A stretch of 64,000 nucleotides of DNA, taken from positions 13,775,755 through 13,839,754 of the forward strand of contig NC_087173.1 of assembly GCF_035594125.1 (NCBI RefSeq), read 5' to 3'. The position numbers and the translations under genes are program-made. The notes beneath the pieces were generated by a model that was given only the letters and a program-made list of their open reading frames with translations, ran no database searches and was not told where the DNA came from. How positions within the stretch are numbered: position 1 is the stretch's first letter; every line of letters begins with the position of its first letter. This document shows positions 1 through 22,588 of this stretch, one piece after another. Origin of the DNA: Scylla paramamosain (lineage: Eukaryota > Arthropoda > Malacostraca > Decapoda > Portunidae).

Positions 1-2468
<2,468 letters not shown>

Positions 2469-2658
2469 GGTCTGTAATTTTGAAACGCTCTGCTCTCACT
2501 TCGACTATTTTCAAAGGTGTTTATCCAGATGCTTATGTAGAAATCTTGTTAATCTGTCACTAGAGCCGCAATAATACCGTCACTGAATGCCCGTCTTTTC
2601 AACTCAAGCCTTATGAAAGCAGTGGAGGTGCAGCGCAGATGTGTTTCAGAATACGGTC
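2469..2658 (+). mobile_element. MITE-like inverted-repeat element, copy 1
   Basis: It starts GGTCTGTAATTTTGAAACGC and ends GTTTCAGAATACGGTC. The two ends are imperfect inverted repeats of about 45-50 bp. Five more copies lie within 4.5 kb. Confidence 0.65.
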
Positions 2659-3094
2659 TTACAGCCTCAAAACGCCTCGATCAGCATATCTCTACTCGTC
2701 ATGATAGGCTGCAGTGGAAGTTACCAGGCTTGTACGTCAGTGTTTTCATGGTTCTAGGGAAAGTTCAACAAGGGCTTTGCATCATCGGTGAGAAAAAGTG
2801 CCCATGAAAACCCCGGAAAATCATCTTGGTGGCCTTTGCAATTTGTCGTGATGAGAACACAAAGCGTGGCAGAACACGGCCAGTGTGACGCACGGCGGGG
2901 GTGGCTGACACGAGGAGGACCGACTTGCATGGACTGAATGTGTCTGAGAAGGATGTTATGAGGTCAGATTGAGTAGTATGTTTAGTCACGGTCAGGGGTC
3001 CTTATACCGCACTCTCTTCCACGGTGTCAAGAGGTCTCCATCAGCCCCCACCCAGCCCGTGACCTGCTAAGAGCCTATCTGAGCTGAAAATTTA

Positions 3095-3334
3095 GGTCTG
3101 TATTCTGAAACACTTCTGCGCCGCACCTCCACTACTTTCAAAAGGCTTTATTAATTTTGAAGTTACACTATTTTTTTAAGGGTGTTTTTAAGGGTGTCTT
3201 TATGGTTCTAGTGATAAATAAACAAGATTTCTACATTACTGACGGGAGAAACACTCTTGAGAACCTGGCTAGTCATTGCTGTGGCCTTTGAAAATAGTTG
3301 TGATGAGAGAGCAGAATGTTTCTGAAGACGGGCC
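3095..3334 (-). mobile_element. MITE-like inverted-repeat element, copy 2 (opposite orientation)
   Basis: It starts GGTCTGTATTCTGAAACACT with the arm that is 3' in copy 1 (CGCACCTCCACTACTTTCAA) and ends TTTCTGAAGACGGGCC. It is flanked by TTA on both sides. Confidence 0.65.
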
Positions 3335-3482
3335 TTAAAGGATTAAAGGAAAACGCAGAGCACATTAGGAGTTACTCGACTTTAAGCTATTGTGTATACT
3401 TGTACGTTGTGGGTGAAGGTGTGTCAGGGCTAAGCATTTTTCTTCTTTATTATCATGACACCCTACGTCGCACATCTATTAT

Positions 3483-3578
<96 letters not shown>

Positions 3579-4205
3579 CGTGTGTGCTGCTTGGCATCGT
3601 CGCCATTGTTGCCTCATTGAAATAAACATCTCATCCACCCTCCGCCCTCCAGTCGCTCACAGGACATATTGAGGTGCGCACGACTACTGCTCTGCCTTGC
3701 CGTGTGAGGGAAGGTGAGGTGGCGAGTGATGCAACTGAGAAAGGAGATATGTAGGAAAGAGTGGAAAATTAATTTGATACGAAGGAAGAAAACTTGAAGA
3801 AATAAGAGATCTGCAAAGAGAGGAAATAAAAACTGACACGAATACTAGTGCGAAGAAAAATAAAGAGAACTGAATTGAAAGGAAAATGGGTAAGAAAAGA
3901 AGGAAACTTTGAGTCAAGACGAAAGAAGGGAAGAGAAAGAGTAAACACAGGAAAACGAAGTCGAGACTGAGGAAGAAAATATAGTAAAAAAGTGGAAAAG
4001 GAGGGAGGAAAGAGGAAAGAGAGTAGGAGAATAAGGATACAAGATGTGAAAAACGGAATAACGAAACGCAAGGAAGGGAGAACAGGGAACAGGGAAAACC
4101 GACACTGACGAAGAGAAATTATGAATGGGCGATATGAAGGAATACACTTTTTTTTTATTGTTTTTTAGCTGCTTGGAGTATATGTAATGTTGAAATGGTT
4201 ACCTG

Positions 4206-4298
<93 letters not shown>

Positions 4299-4974
4299 GT
4301 CAGAAGTGCGTATTAACATTTAACGTGTGTATGTGTGTATCTTGATAAGAGCAGATGAAGACAGCCCCGTACATGACAGTAATTCTTAGCTACAGGAAAA
4401 CGGCGTGGGAAGAAAAGAAAAAAATCCTTCATTGTTGTTGGCGTTCTGTGGCAACAACCAAGACTCCACCGCCATGTCGTGCTGCTGCTTACAAGTTCAC
4501 CAGATTACTTCCTTCCTCCCTGTCACTCTTACTTTCCTTATATTTTGCTTCTTCCCTGCCACTTACTTCCACCAGCTGGCTACCATCACCGCCATCCTGC
4601 CTCCCGCCTTCTGTCGCGCCTCAGCTTCACCACGCCTCCCGCGCCAGTTGACCTCATTTGTCTGCATGAACCAAGTGGTGCCTGCAGGTGGGCGAGGGTT
4701 GGGTGGGGGACTAGGGACGTCCTTCTCTCCCCTCCCCATCCGCCTTCATAGATTATGGAAGGCGTTTTTGTTTTTAAGAGTTTCGTTGCGGTTGTTATCT
4801 GAGGCCTGGAACACGACGCGACGCTCTGATTGGCCGATTGCCCTTGTTTTTGCCGGGAAATCTGACGCAGCTGGGGTGCTGAGCGGATGTCACACAGCTG
4901 AGTTTAGTCCACACTTGCTCGCCTTGTTCCGGTGGCTCGGCCTTGAGCACGGACTCTAAACCATGGTACAATTT
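3335..4974. other. No gene recognised; two (CT)n arrays
   Basis: (CT)n at 3484-3576 and 4210-4296, a purine-rich stretch at 3.7-4.1 kb, and a more GC-rich stretch at 4.44-4.95 kb with open frames but no recognisable motif. Confidence 0.5.
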
Positions 4975-5198
4975 GGCCGGTATTCTAAAACGCTTTGCTT
5001 TCTCACCACGACTATTTTTAAAGGCCACAGATGATTAGCTGGGTCCTTAAGAGTGTTTTTTTTTCCTGTTTATAGCGTAAAAATCCCGTTAGTATCTCAC
5101 TAAAACTATAAAAACACTCTTAAAAATCCGTGTCACTTCAACTAGAGCCTTTTGAATGTCGTTGAGGTGCGGCACAAAAGGGTTTCTGAATACGGTCT
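4975..5198 (+). mobile_element. MITE-like inverted-repeat element, copy 3
   Basis: GGCCGGTATTCTAAAACGCT to GTTTCTGAATACGGTC. It shares the middle (TGTTTATAGCGTAAAAATCC, GTATCTCAC) with the other copies. Confidence 0.65.
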
Positions 5199-5480
5199 AT
5201 TCGCGTGGTGGTGCTGGTGTCACGTGACAGACAGGACAGCGGGGCTTTCTTCCGCACTTAACAATGGAACAACAGCCAGCAGAATTATACCAAATTTTAT
5301 TGTAACATGCTCTCATTCATCGTAATTTTACATACAATTGCGTTTCGCCTGGCGTAACAGTAGCGTGGGGACTGCAGCACAGGACACAGGAATGGCTCTG
5401 TGCGGTCCTTAAAGTGACCACAAGTCAACACCTCACTCACGGCGGCGGTGTCATGTCAATAATTGTGATTTTAGTGCATA

Positions 5481-5683
5481 AGACCACATATTTAAACAGT
5501 TCTGCGCTGCACCTCCACTACTTTCAAAAGACTCTAGTTGACGTTACACGGGTTTTTAAGGATACTGGCTATGGTTTTAGTGACAGATTAACAAGATTTC
5601 CACATTATTAACAAGAGAAAGAATTTTTTGTAACCTTTGAAAATAGTCATGGTGAAAGAGCAGAGCGTTTCTGAACACGGGCC
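5481..5683 (-). mobile_element. MITE-like inverted-repeat element, copy 4 (opposite orientation)
   Basis: TTCTGCGCTGCACCTCCACT arm first, then GACAGATTAACAAGATTTCC, ending GTTTCTGAACACGGGCC. The 5' boundary is approximate. Confidence 0.6.
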
Positions 5684-6270
5684 ACAGATCTCGCCAACAC
5701 GTAATTATTGCCCTAGAGATAAATGTAGCCTTCAGTAAGTAACTGTCACTGAATCTGGACGCGTCATGTGGTTAGTAAGACCATCGTCATCATCCAAATA
5801 ACACATAATTATAGCAGGATCTAATCTATCACCCGTAATTTCGTTTCTGCTGAGAAGCGTACAGTGTGCCTGGATGAGTGTGCCGCCCCTGCCACCGTCG
5901 CCACCGCCCGCCACACAAGTCTGCGGGAGTGAGTGGACGCGGTTCGATCCGTCTGGGCAGCGAGCGCAAATCAGCCTATACATACAAACGAGAGACGTAA
6001 ACCTTTCCCGCTAACATTCTTCCCTCATTCTTTTCTTATCGTTTAGTGTTCATTATTTACTTATTTATTCATCCACTCATTCATTCATTCATTCAATCAT
6101 ACATTCATTTATTATTTTTACATTTTACGTCTTGTCATGATTCAGTCTGTTATTATAGTTCTTCGTGACGCTAACTTTGTTATTGATGGCGTTGCCTTTC
6201 CCTTTCTTATATCAAACACGCACGGCAATAAGCAAAACATACAATGCTGCCTAGTACATATCCTTATAAT

Positions 6271-6493
6271 GGTCCGTATTCTGAAACGCTTTGCTTTCTC
6301 ACCACGACTATTTTTCAAAGGCCACAGAGATGACTAACCGGATTCTCAAGACTCCTGTCGGTAATGTAGAAATCTTATTAATCTGTCAATAGAACCATAA
6401 AAAAAAAACACCATTAAAAAATCGTGAATCTTTAACAACCAGTCTTTTGAAAGTAGTGGAGGTGCGGCGCAGAAGTGTTTCAGAATATAGTCC
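6271..6493 (+). mobile_element. MITE-like inverted-repeat element, copy 5
   Basis: GGTCCGTATTCTGAAACGCT to GTGTTTCAGAATATAGTCC. It is among the best-preserved copies. Confidence 0.68.
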
Positions 6494-6499
6494 CGTCTT

Positions 6500-6735
6500 G
6501 AAATAGATTTAGAAAAGAGATAAGAAAAATGGTTCTCAAATAGAGTGGTAGATGAACTGAATGGAAACCAATTGAGTCATTAGGGAGCCTTAAAAGATTA
6601 GATGAATTTATGGAGAGGTGGAAATAAGTAGGTTTTTTTTTTTTCTTACAAGGACTGCCACGTGTATAGGCCTGATGGCATCTTGCAACTTCCTTTGTTT
6701 TCTTTTGTTCTCAATGTGCCGTCTTCTCTCTAGGT
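6500..6735 (+). mobile_element. LINE 3'-tail fragment
   Basis: Contains GGTTCTCAAATAGAGTGGTA, TCATTAGGGAGCC and AAGGACTGCCACGTGTATAG, matching the 46.14-46.29 kb and 63.7-64.0 kb tails. No coding motif is left. Confidence 0.5.
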
Positions 6736-6764
6736 CCAATCTCACCAACTAACTCTGCGACGCT

Positions 6765-6980
6765 GCCTCGTATTCAGAAACGCTTTTGCTTTCTCACCAC
6801 GACCATTTTCAAAGGCCACAGAGATGTTTAGCCGGATTCTCAAGGCTGTTTTTCCTGTTGATAGTGTAGAAATATTGTTAATCTAGAGCCCTAGAAACAC
6901 CCTTGGAAACCCGTATAGCTTCAACTAGAGACCTTTAAAACTAGTCAGGATGCGGACTGAAATGTTTCAAAATATGAACC
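6765..6980 (+). mobile_element. MITE-like inverted-repeat element, copy 6, abutting the first SLC7 exon
   Basis: TCGTATTCAGAAACGCTTTT to GTTTCAAAATATGAACC. It ends 26 bp before the AG acceptor at 7006-7007, so it may include or neighbour the branch point. Confidence 0.6.
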
Positions 6981-7059
6981 ATAACTTATTCTGCGTCTTT
7001 TCCCCAGGTCCATTCTCACCACCACCACCATCTCCACCGACACCACCGACACCACCAGC

Positions 7060-16448
<9,389 letters not shown>

Positions 16449-16539
16449 GGAGTGACTGACTGCACCTCCTCTACCATTACTACCATCACTGCTGCTGCTA
16501 CTGCTGCTGCTGCCCTACCACAGCTGCCAAGAAATGCAC

Positions 16540-16540
<1 letters not shown>

Positions 16541-16600
<60 letters not shown>
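16541..16600. repeat. (GT)n microsatellite
   Basis: About 90 bp after the SLC7 stop codon, possibly in its 3' UTR. An A-run follows at 16734-16759. Confidence 0.9.
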
Positions 16601-16602
<2 letters not shown>

Positions 16603-16867
16603 ATTATATCATACAGCCTTCACATATTTTATCCACTCGATTATGGTTCTGTGCATCATGGCAAATCACACTGCTGGTAGACAATGGATATCTGAAATGT
16701 TCCCTACTTTAATTCCCTCTGAACAGTAATACCAAAAAAAAAAAAAAAAAAAAAAAAAACAAGAAAAGGTTCTCAGGGGCAGAATGGTGAACAAATGGCA
16801 ATCGTTGACACAAAGCAGACTTCACTCGTCAGTTTAGACATTAACCACCTCACCTGTTGTTGTAAGC

Positions 16868-17066
16868 CAGTGGTTCTCAACCTGGGCGCCTTGCCAAGAA
16901 TTTAGGGGGGCCATGGCGGGCTGTTTCAAGTTATACATTTCTAAATAATGTTAATAATCTAAATAAGGAAAAAAAAAAACTTGCATCACTGCCTCGGAAG
17001 AAGAAAATTTAGTGTCAATACAAGACAGTAATGGCTGTACACTTTGTAATGAAGCAGTGTTCTCAT

Positions 17067-17112
<46 letters not shown>

Positions 17113-17206
17113 TCGTGGTGGGATTCTGGATAAAAATGAAGGGAAGCCACACGAATGTTGAGAATCCATGAAGGGGGAATGGAGAGAAAAAGGTTGAGAA
17201 CCACTG
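16868..17206 (+). mobile_element. Non-autonomous hAT-type MITE
   Basis: It begins CAGTGGTTCTCAACCT and ends AGGTTGAGAACCACTG, a 16-bp inverted repeat of the form known from hAT (Charlie-like) elements. It is about 340 bp, contains a T-run (17071-17111) and has no transposase. The flanks (TAAGC and CTAAGC) suggest an imperfect 8-bp target duplication. Confidence 0.8.
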
Positions 17207-17360
17207 ACTAAGCTAACTACTCCGAGGTATAGAGGAGGTATAGAAGGAGGGAAAAGTTGGTGGCCCATCCACAATGGTGTGTCTGTTCAGTAGTGAAGGT
17301 TTGTACAAGTCATCGCTTCGTCATGCCCGTTTTCTCTCTTCCTCAGCCTGCTGGTGCCGC

Positions 17361-18058
17361 GTTTTTTTTTTTTTTTTTTTTTTTTTCTATGTAGGAAGGA
17401 CACTGGCCAAGGGCAACAAAAATCCAATAAAAAAAAATATGCCCACTGAAATGCCAGTCCCATAAAAGGGTCAAAGCAGTGGTCAAAAATTGATGAATAA
17501 GTGTCTTGAAACCTCCCTCTTGAAAGAATTCAAGTCATAGGAAGGTGGAAATACAGAAGCAGGCAGGGAGTTCCAGAGTTTACCAGAGAAAGGGATGAAT
17601 GATTGAGAATTCTGGTTAACTCTTGCGTTAGAGAGGTGGACAGAATAGGGGTGAGAGAAAGAAGAAAGTCTTTTGCAGCGAGGGCGTGGAAGGAGGGGAG
17701 GCATGTAGTTAGCAAGCTCAGAAGAGCAGTTAGCATGAAAATAGCGGTAGAAGACAGCTAGATATGCAACTTTGCGGCGGTGAGAGAGAAGCTGAAGACA
17801 GTCAGTTAGAGGAGAGGAGTTGATGAGACGAAAAGCTTTTGATTCCACCCTGTCTAGAAGAGCAGTAGGAGTGGAACCCCCCCAGACATGTGAAGCATAC
17901 TCCATACATGGACGGATAAGGCCCTTGTACAGAGTTAGCAGCTGGGGGGGGGATGAGAAAAACTGGCGGAGACGTCTCAGAACGCCTAACTTGAAGAGAA
18001 TGGAGTGTTTACACAGGAATACACAGGAAATACGAGTGACAGGAGGCCTTGCGACGTC
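17361..18058 (-). mobile_element. LINE fragment, pol C-terminus and 3' end (LINE 2 family)
   Basis: The minus strand reads an uninterrupted 140-residue C-terminal piece (17483-17905) with MEYASHVWGGSTPTALLD, LSHRRKVAYLAVFYRYFHAN and KLWNSLPASVFP, typical of the region after RT in Jockey/CR1-like LINEs. The T-run at 17361-17386 is its A-tail. It is 5'-truncated and joined to a different LINE at about 18.06 kb. Confidence 0.8.
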
Positions 18059-19205
18059 TTTCTAAAATTTCAATAAGTACCGAGGTAAGACTGATGGGTG
18101 AGTAGTTGCCAGCTTCGCTTTTATTACCTTTCTTGAATATCGTTGTGACATTTGCACATTTCCAATGACTCGGTACTGTTCCTTCACGTAACGATCTACT
18201 GAAGAGTAATTTCAGGGGTAACGTAAGTTCATCTTGACATTGTCGCAATAGTCTTGTTGATATTTTATCAGCGCCTGTGCTTTTATTGGGATCTAGGCTT
18301 CGTAGGTGTTTGGTTACATCGTCTTCGCTAATTATACCTATTCTTAGCCTTTCAATGTCAGATTTTTTGAACATATTGATCGCGGTCGGTAATGTCGAGA
18401 TATCTTCGGTGATAAACACGCTATGGAAGACATTATTAAGAATCGCAGCCATGTTATTGTTGTCACTAACAAGCATGTTATTAGTATCTTTAGTCGGTGC
18501 AATTTTTCCTTTAACAGTTGTTTACTACGTATTTATTGAAAGAGTTTTTTTAGGGTTAGTTTTGGCTTTTTTGATACATTTATTTGAAGGTGACGTTTTT
18601 ATTTTGTGATGTCCCTCTCACAACATCGTTTGGTTGTTACATGAAGTATATGGTCGTCATCTGATTTCCATTGTTTACAATTGACATATAAGCTCGTTTT
18701 TCTGGCGAGGATGTGTTCTGTGTCTTTCCTCATCCACTGAGGAGTTGTAGTGTTACTTATCCGTTTTCTTATTTGAGGGATCCATTTACTTGCAGCTTCA
18801 AGAAGAATGCTTGTCAAACTTGCGCACATCTGCTCCGTGTTTTTATTTGCAAACACGGATCGCCAATTGTTTCTTGTAATTCTGATTTAAGGGCCAGTAT
18901 GTTACCTTTTTTTTATATAACTGGCGACAAGAAGTGCATTTTCTTTGGTATCAACCTCGCAATTTATTTCACATCGTACAATTTTATGCTCGCTGTTAGC
19001 CAGGACCTCGCCAACCTCACCAGCATTTATTGACTCGGCGTCTGATGCCAAGACAATATCCTGTGTATTGTTATCTAGGGTGGGTTTTCTTACGAAGTGA
19101 GAAAGATGTAGCTTGTTCACTATTTTGAGTAGCCGGGATGCCTCATTGTCACATGCGCAATTTTCCCAGTCAGTATGTGCTAAATTAAAATATTCACTTA
19201 TAATG
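18059..19205 (-). mobile_element. LINE fragment, endonuclease end to RT N-terminal half
   Basis: The minus strand reads FNLAHTDWENCACD (endonuclease, 19.19 kb), EVGEVLANSEHKIVRCEI (19.0 kb), TTPQWMRKDTEHILARKT (18.74 kb), then RT: NKSTGADKISTRLLRQC (18.27 kb), SLREGTVPSHWKCANVTTIF (18.18 kb) and NYSPISLTSVL (18.08 kb). One frameshift is visible in between. The palm with its catalytic box is absent because another LINE begins at 18.06 kb. Confidence 0.75.
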
Positions 19206-19250
19206 GATGTTTTTGTTTTTATTATTTTCTAATTCATAATATAACATTAC

Positions 19251-19341
<91 letters not shown>

Positions 19342-19608
19342 AAAGTAATTGAAATTCAAAATTTTATTTATTTTTTCTTCATTTCCTTAATGAAGTTTGT
19401 TATTAATTTTTGTACACGTCATACACACTGCCTGTGTGAAGAGTGTTTGTTTGTTTGTTTTGTCTGTTTGTTTGTCTGTAGTGTCACGAGTGTTTATTAT
19501 TTATTTATTTATTTATTAATTAATTAATTTATTTATTTTTTATTATTTTTTTTGTGTGTGTGTGTGTGTAGGACGAAGAATGTCCGGAAGAAAACCAAAG
19601 AAACCCAT

Positions 19609-19665
<57 letters not shown>

Positions 19666-20018
19666 AAAGGAAAGAAAAGAAAACGATAAACAGAGCGCCA
19701 TGCAGGAGGAGGAGGAGGAGGGTGATGTGTTGAAATCTTGTAACAGCTGCAGCTTTACGAGCAGTGCTCAGTGCGTCTTTCAAATGACATAAGAAAGTTT
19801 AAGGGAATTTTAACATCATTTCACCTTGATGTATTTCATCTCCCGCAATTATACGATACATGTTACAAAAAAGTATCGAGCCTTGCTGGACTTTTTGTCA
19901 TAGAGGACTTGTACTGCTGGATTTGTTATCATGTATGAGTTATGTGTTATATAAAACTGAAATAATGATAACTATTTTAAAGATTACGAATTTCATGTTA
20001 CGATAAATAAATAAATAA

Positions 20019-20049
<31 letters not shown>
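19206..20049. other. No gene; microsatellites
   Basis: (CT)n at 19255-19339, (TTTA)n and TTAA repeats at 19500-19540, (GA)n at 19608-19661, (AAAT)n at 20005-20049. Confidence 0.6.
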
Positions 20050-20395
20050 CGATGTTTACGATCCGTGTCACGAAGATAACGATGCGATTCCACGATAACG
20101 ATGCAATTTCATTTTCCACGATAACGATGCGATTCCATTTTCCACGATAACGATGCGATTTCATTTTCCACGATAACGATACGAATTTTCACGATAACGA
20201 TGCGATCTCATTTTCCACGATAACGATACGAATTTCCACGATAACGATGCGATTTTATTTTCCACGATAACGATGCGATTTCATTTTCCACGATAACGAT
20301 GCGATTCCACGATAACGATACGAATTTCCACGATAACGATGCGATTCCATTTTCTACGATAATGATACGAGTTTCCACGATAACGATGCGGGCGA
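20050..20395. repeat. CACGATAACGATGCGATT minisatellite
   Basis: About 14 units of 18-28 bp containing CACGATAACGAT(G/A)CGA, most followed by TTCATTTTC or TTCC. It directly follows an (AAAT)n array (20005-20049). Confidence 0.88.
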
Positions 20396-21194
20396 TGGCG
20401 ATAGCTAAACGATAGCTATGTCTGCTCCCAGCCCCGTGGGTGTGAGGGCAGTGACGATGCAACCTTGCCGCGCCCCACACGGGTCGCCATGAGCGGTGAC
20501 CCACCACACACCACTCCCCAACCACTGTCATGAAGTGAGCCCTTTTCTCCCCTAAAGGACCCCTCGTACTGCCAGTGTCTGGTGCATGGTGCACGGCGTG
20601 CCCTCGTTCATGGCGAGTTGTTCAGCCCGGCGTCATCATTCACCAGACTCTATGGAAGGAGCCCTTATCTCCCCATTAGGACGAAAGCCCTCAATCATCA
20701 TTTAAATTTTGATCCGAATATAAAATCGTCGATTGCAAGTGAAAAATGGCTTTGGTTTAAGAGTGTGCAAGAGTCAGGTGATCAGTGAAACAAGGTGAGA
20801 CAGCTTTGCTCCTCAGTATTTGAGTGTACCTTGCATGTTTGCTGCCCGTGAATATGCTCATGTACGTGTATGACTGGATAAAGGCAGTAATCCAATGGTA
20901 GCTGCCTAATGGGGAACTGTACAAGATTAGATCAATTTCTGGATAGCGAGGATAAGTGGACACAGGTTTGCATGTGTTGTACAACACCTGCCACCTGTAC
21001 ACCTACTGTTTTTTTTTTTCATGTTCTTATGCTCTTAAAAAAATATATATATTAATTTCTTGATGTTTCTGATCACGACGTCGTGTAAATAGGAATGTTT
21101 GAAATATAAGGACAAAAATAAAGGGATGAAGCAGCAAAGATGAAAGCTGTGAAGAGGTGAAGGGTTAAGGGGTTGATGAGTGGGTGAGGGAAGC

Positions 21195-21560
21195 TCTGTC
21201 AGAGAAAACAATGCATAGAGAGCAGGAATAAAGCAAACCGTGTGGTAGGATTAATTTTGTTGTTAAAGTACAAGTCCAGAACTATTATTAAAGTTGTACA
21301 TCTACACAGATTATGGTGTGCATTTGTGGTCCCCACACTACAGTCCCCTTACTCTCAGTACAAAGGAGAAAGACTGAAAGTATACAGGGATGAGGACCAT
21401 TCCTTGCGAAAGAAGACTGAACTTTTGAATTTACATTCCTTACAGAGGCGTAGGTTAAGCAGAGACCTGACAGAGGCCTTTGAGTGGTATGAGGCAGCCT
21501 GGTTGCATGGTGCACACCAGGAAGCATGATATTACCCACAATTGTAGGATACATGGAAGT
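21195..21560 (+). mobile_element. LINE C-terminal fragment
   Basis: Conceptual translation gives GLILLLKYKSRTIIK, RLKVYRDEDHSLRKKTELLN and RRRLSRDLTEAFEWY, matching the RT C-terminal region of the LINE 1 family. It is truncated on both sides. Confidence 0.55.
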
Positions 21561-22349
21561 GTACCTCACATGACTAGTGTGCATAAGAGTGCTGAGTAGG
21601 AAAAGATATAAATTGTGCTTAAAGTGTCACAAATTCATGTATTATATTAGTATATCACAGTACACTGAGACGCAACTTGTGTCTGAGATGTGGCGTCTGA
21701 AGACTACAGAAAATGTCAGATATTCATGTAATTCTTTTGTAATTAGTTGTCCAAAGCTCAAGTGTACATAAGTTTATTAAAAGCTCTCTGAAGGTGCATC
21801 AGTTTAGAAAAGAACTAGGAATGAAAAAAAAAAAACTGACATTGAATAAATTATGAGAAAAATTAGGAACAAGAGAGAAGTAATGCAGGAGACAGAAGAT
21901 GAGGAGAAGGAGAATAAGAAAGAGGAGACAGAATAAAAGGAGAAGGAACAGCTCCTCTCCACCACCAGCCGACGATGTCATGAAAAGAAGAGCAACCATG
22001 TGCTACTGAAAAAAAAAAAAAAGTGTAATTTGTGTACTTTGTTGGGGGAACGTGCAGGTGCTTGGCAGTTGCAATGCGGTGCATGAATAGTTGAGGTGGA
22101 GGTGTGGATGTGTGAAGGCCGGTGCAGCAGCCTTGCCTGGCAGCAGTCAGTCAAGCAGTCCACTAACTGAGTCAGCATACTTTCCTTTCATGAACGCCAT
22201 GCAACATTGACCCCTGGAACTTTTTTCCCCTCTCTAAACACAGCCCATCACAGGTTGAACTTTGCCTGGCGCCACAGGAGGTTTGGTCAGTCGTAGTACA
22301 AATGAATATAATGTATTTATGGATATATCGGAGCCAATTCAATGATGGT

Positions 22350-22512
22350 GGTGGTGCTTCTTCTTCTTCTTCTTCTTCTGATGGCGGTGGTGGTGCTTTT
22401 GCTGCTTTGATCTTCTTTTCCTCTGATGGCGGTGGTGGTGCTTTTTCTTTTTCCGATAGCACTGGTGGTAGTTATTCTGCTTTTTCTTGTTTTCTTCCTC
22501 TGATGGCGGTAA
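22350..22512. repeat. Imperfect TCTGATGGCGGTGGTGGTGCTTTT repeats
   Basis: Three to four degenerate copies with (CTT)n runs. On the minus strand they read APPPPSEE-like repeats. There is no other support for a gene. Confidence 0.6.
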
Positions 22513-22588
22513 TGACCAGCCAGGGTCAGTTGCCAGAGGTGGTCAGACAGGCAGGGAGGTGCTGCACATCACCTCCCATGATTCCCAG

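Noticed and set aside
4405..4959. 184-codon open frame
   Set aside because: No recognisable domain, competing open frames, and it runs into a MITE copy downstream.
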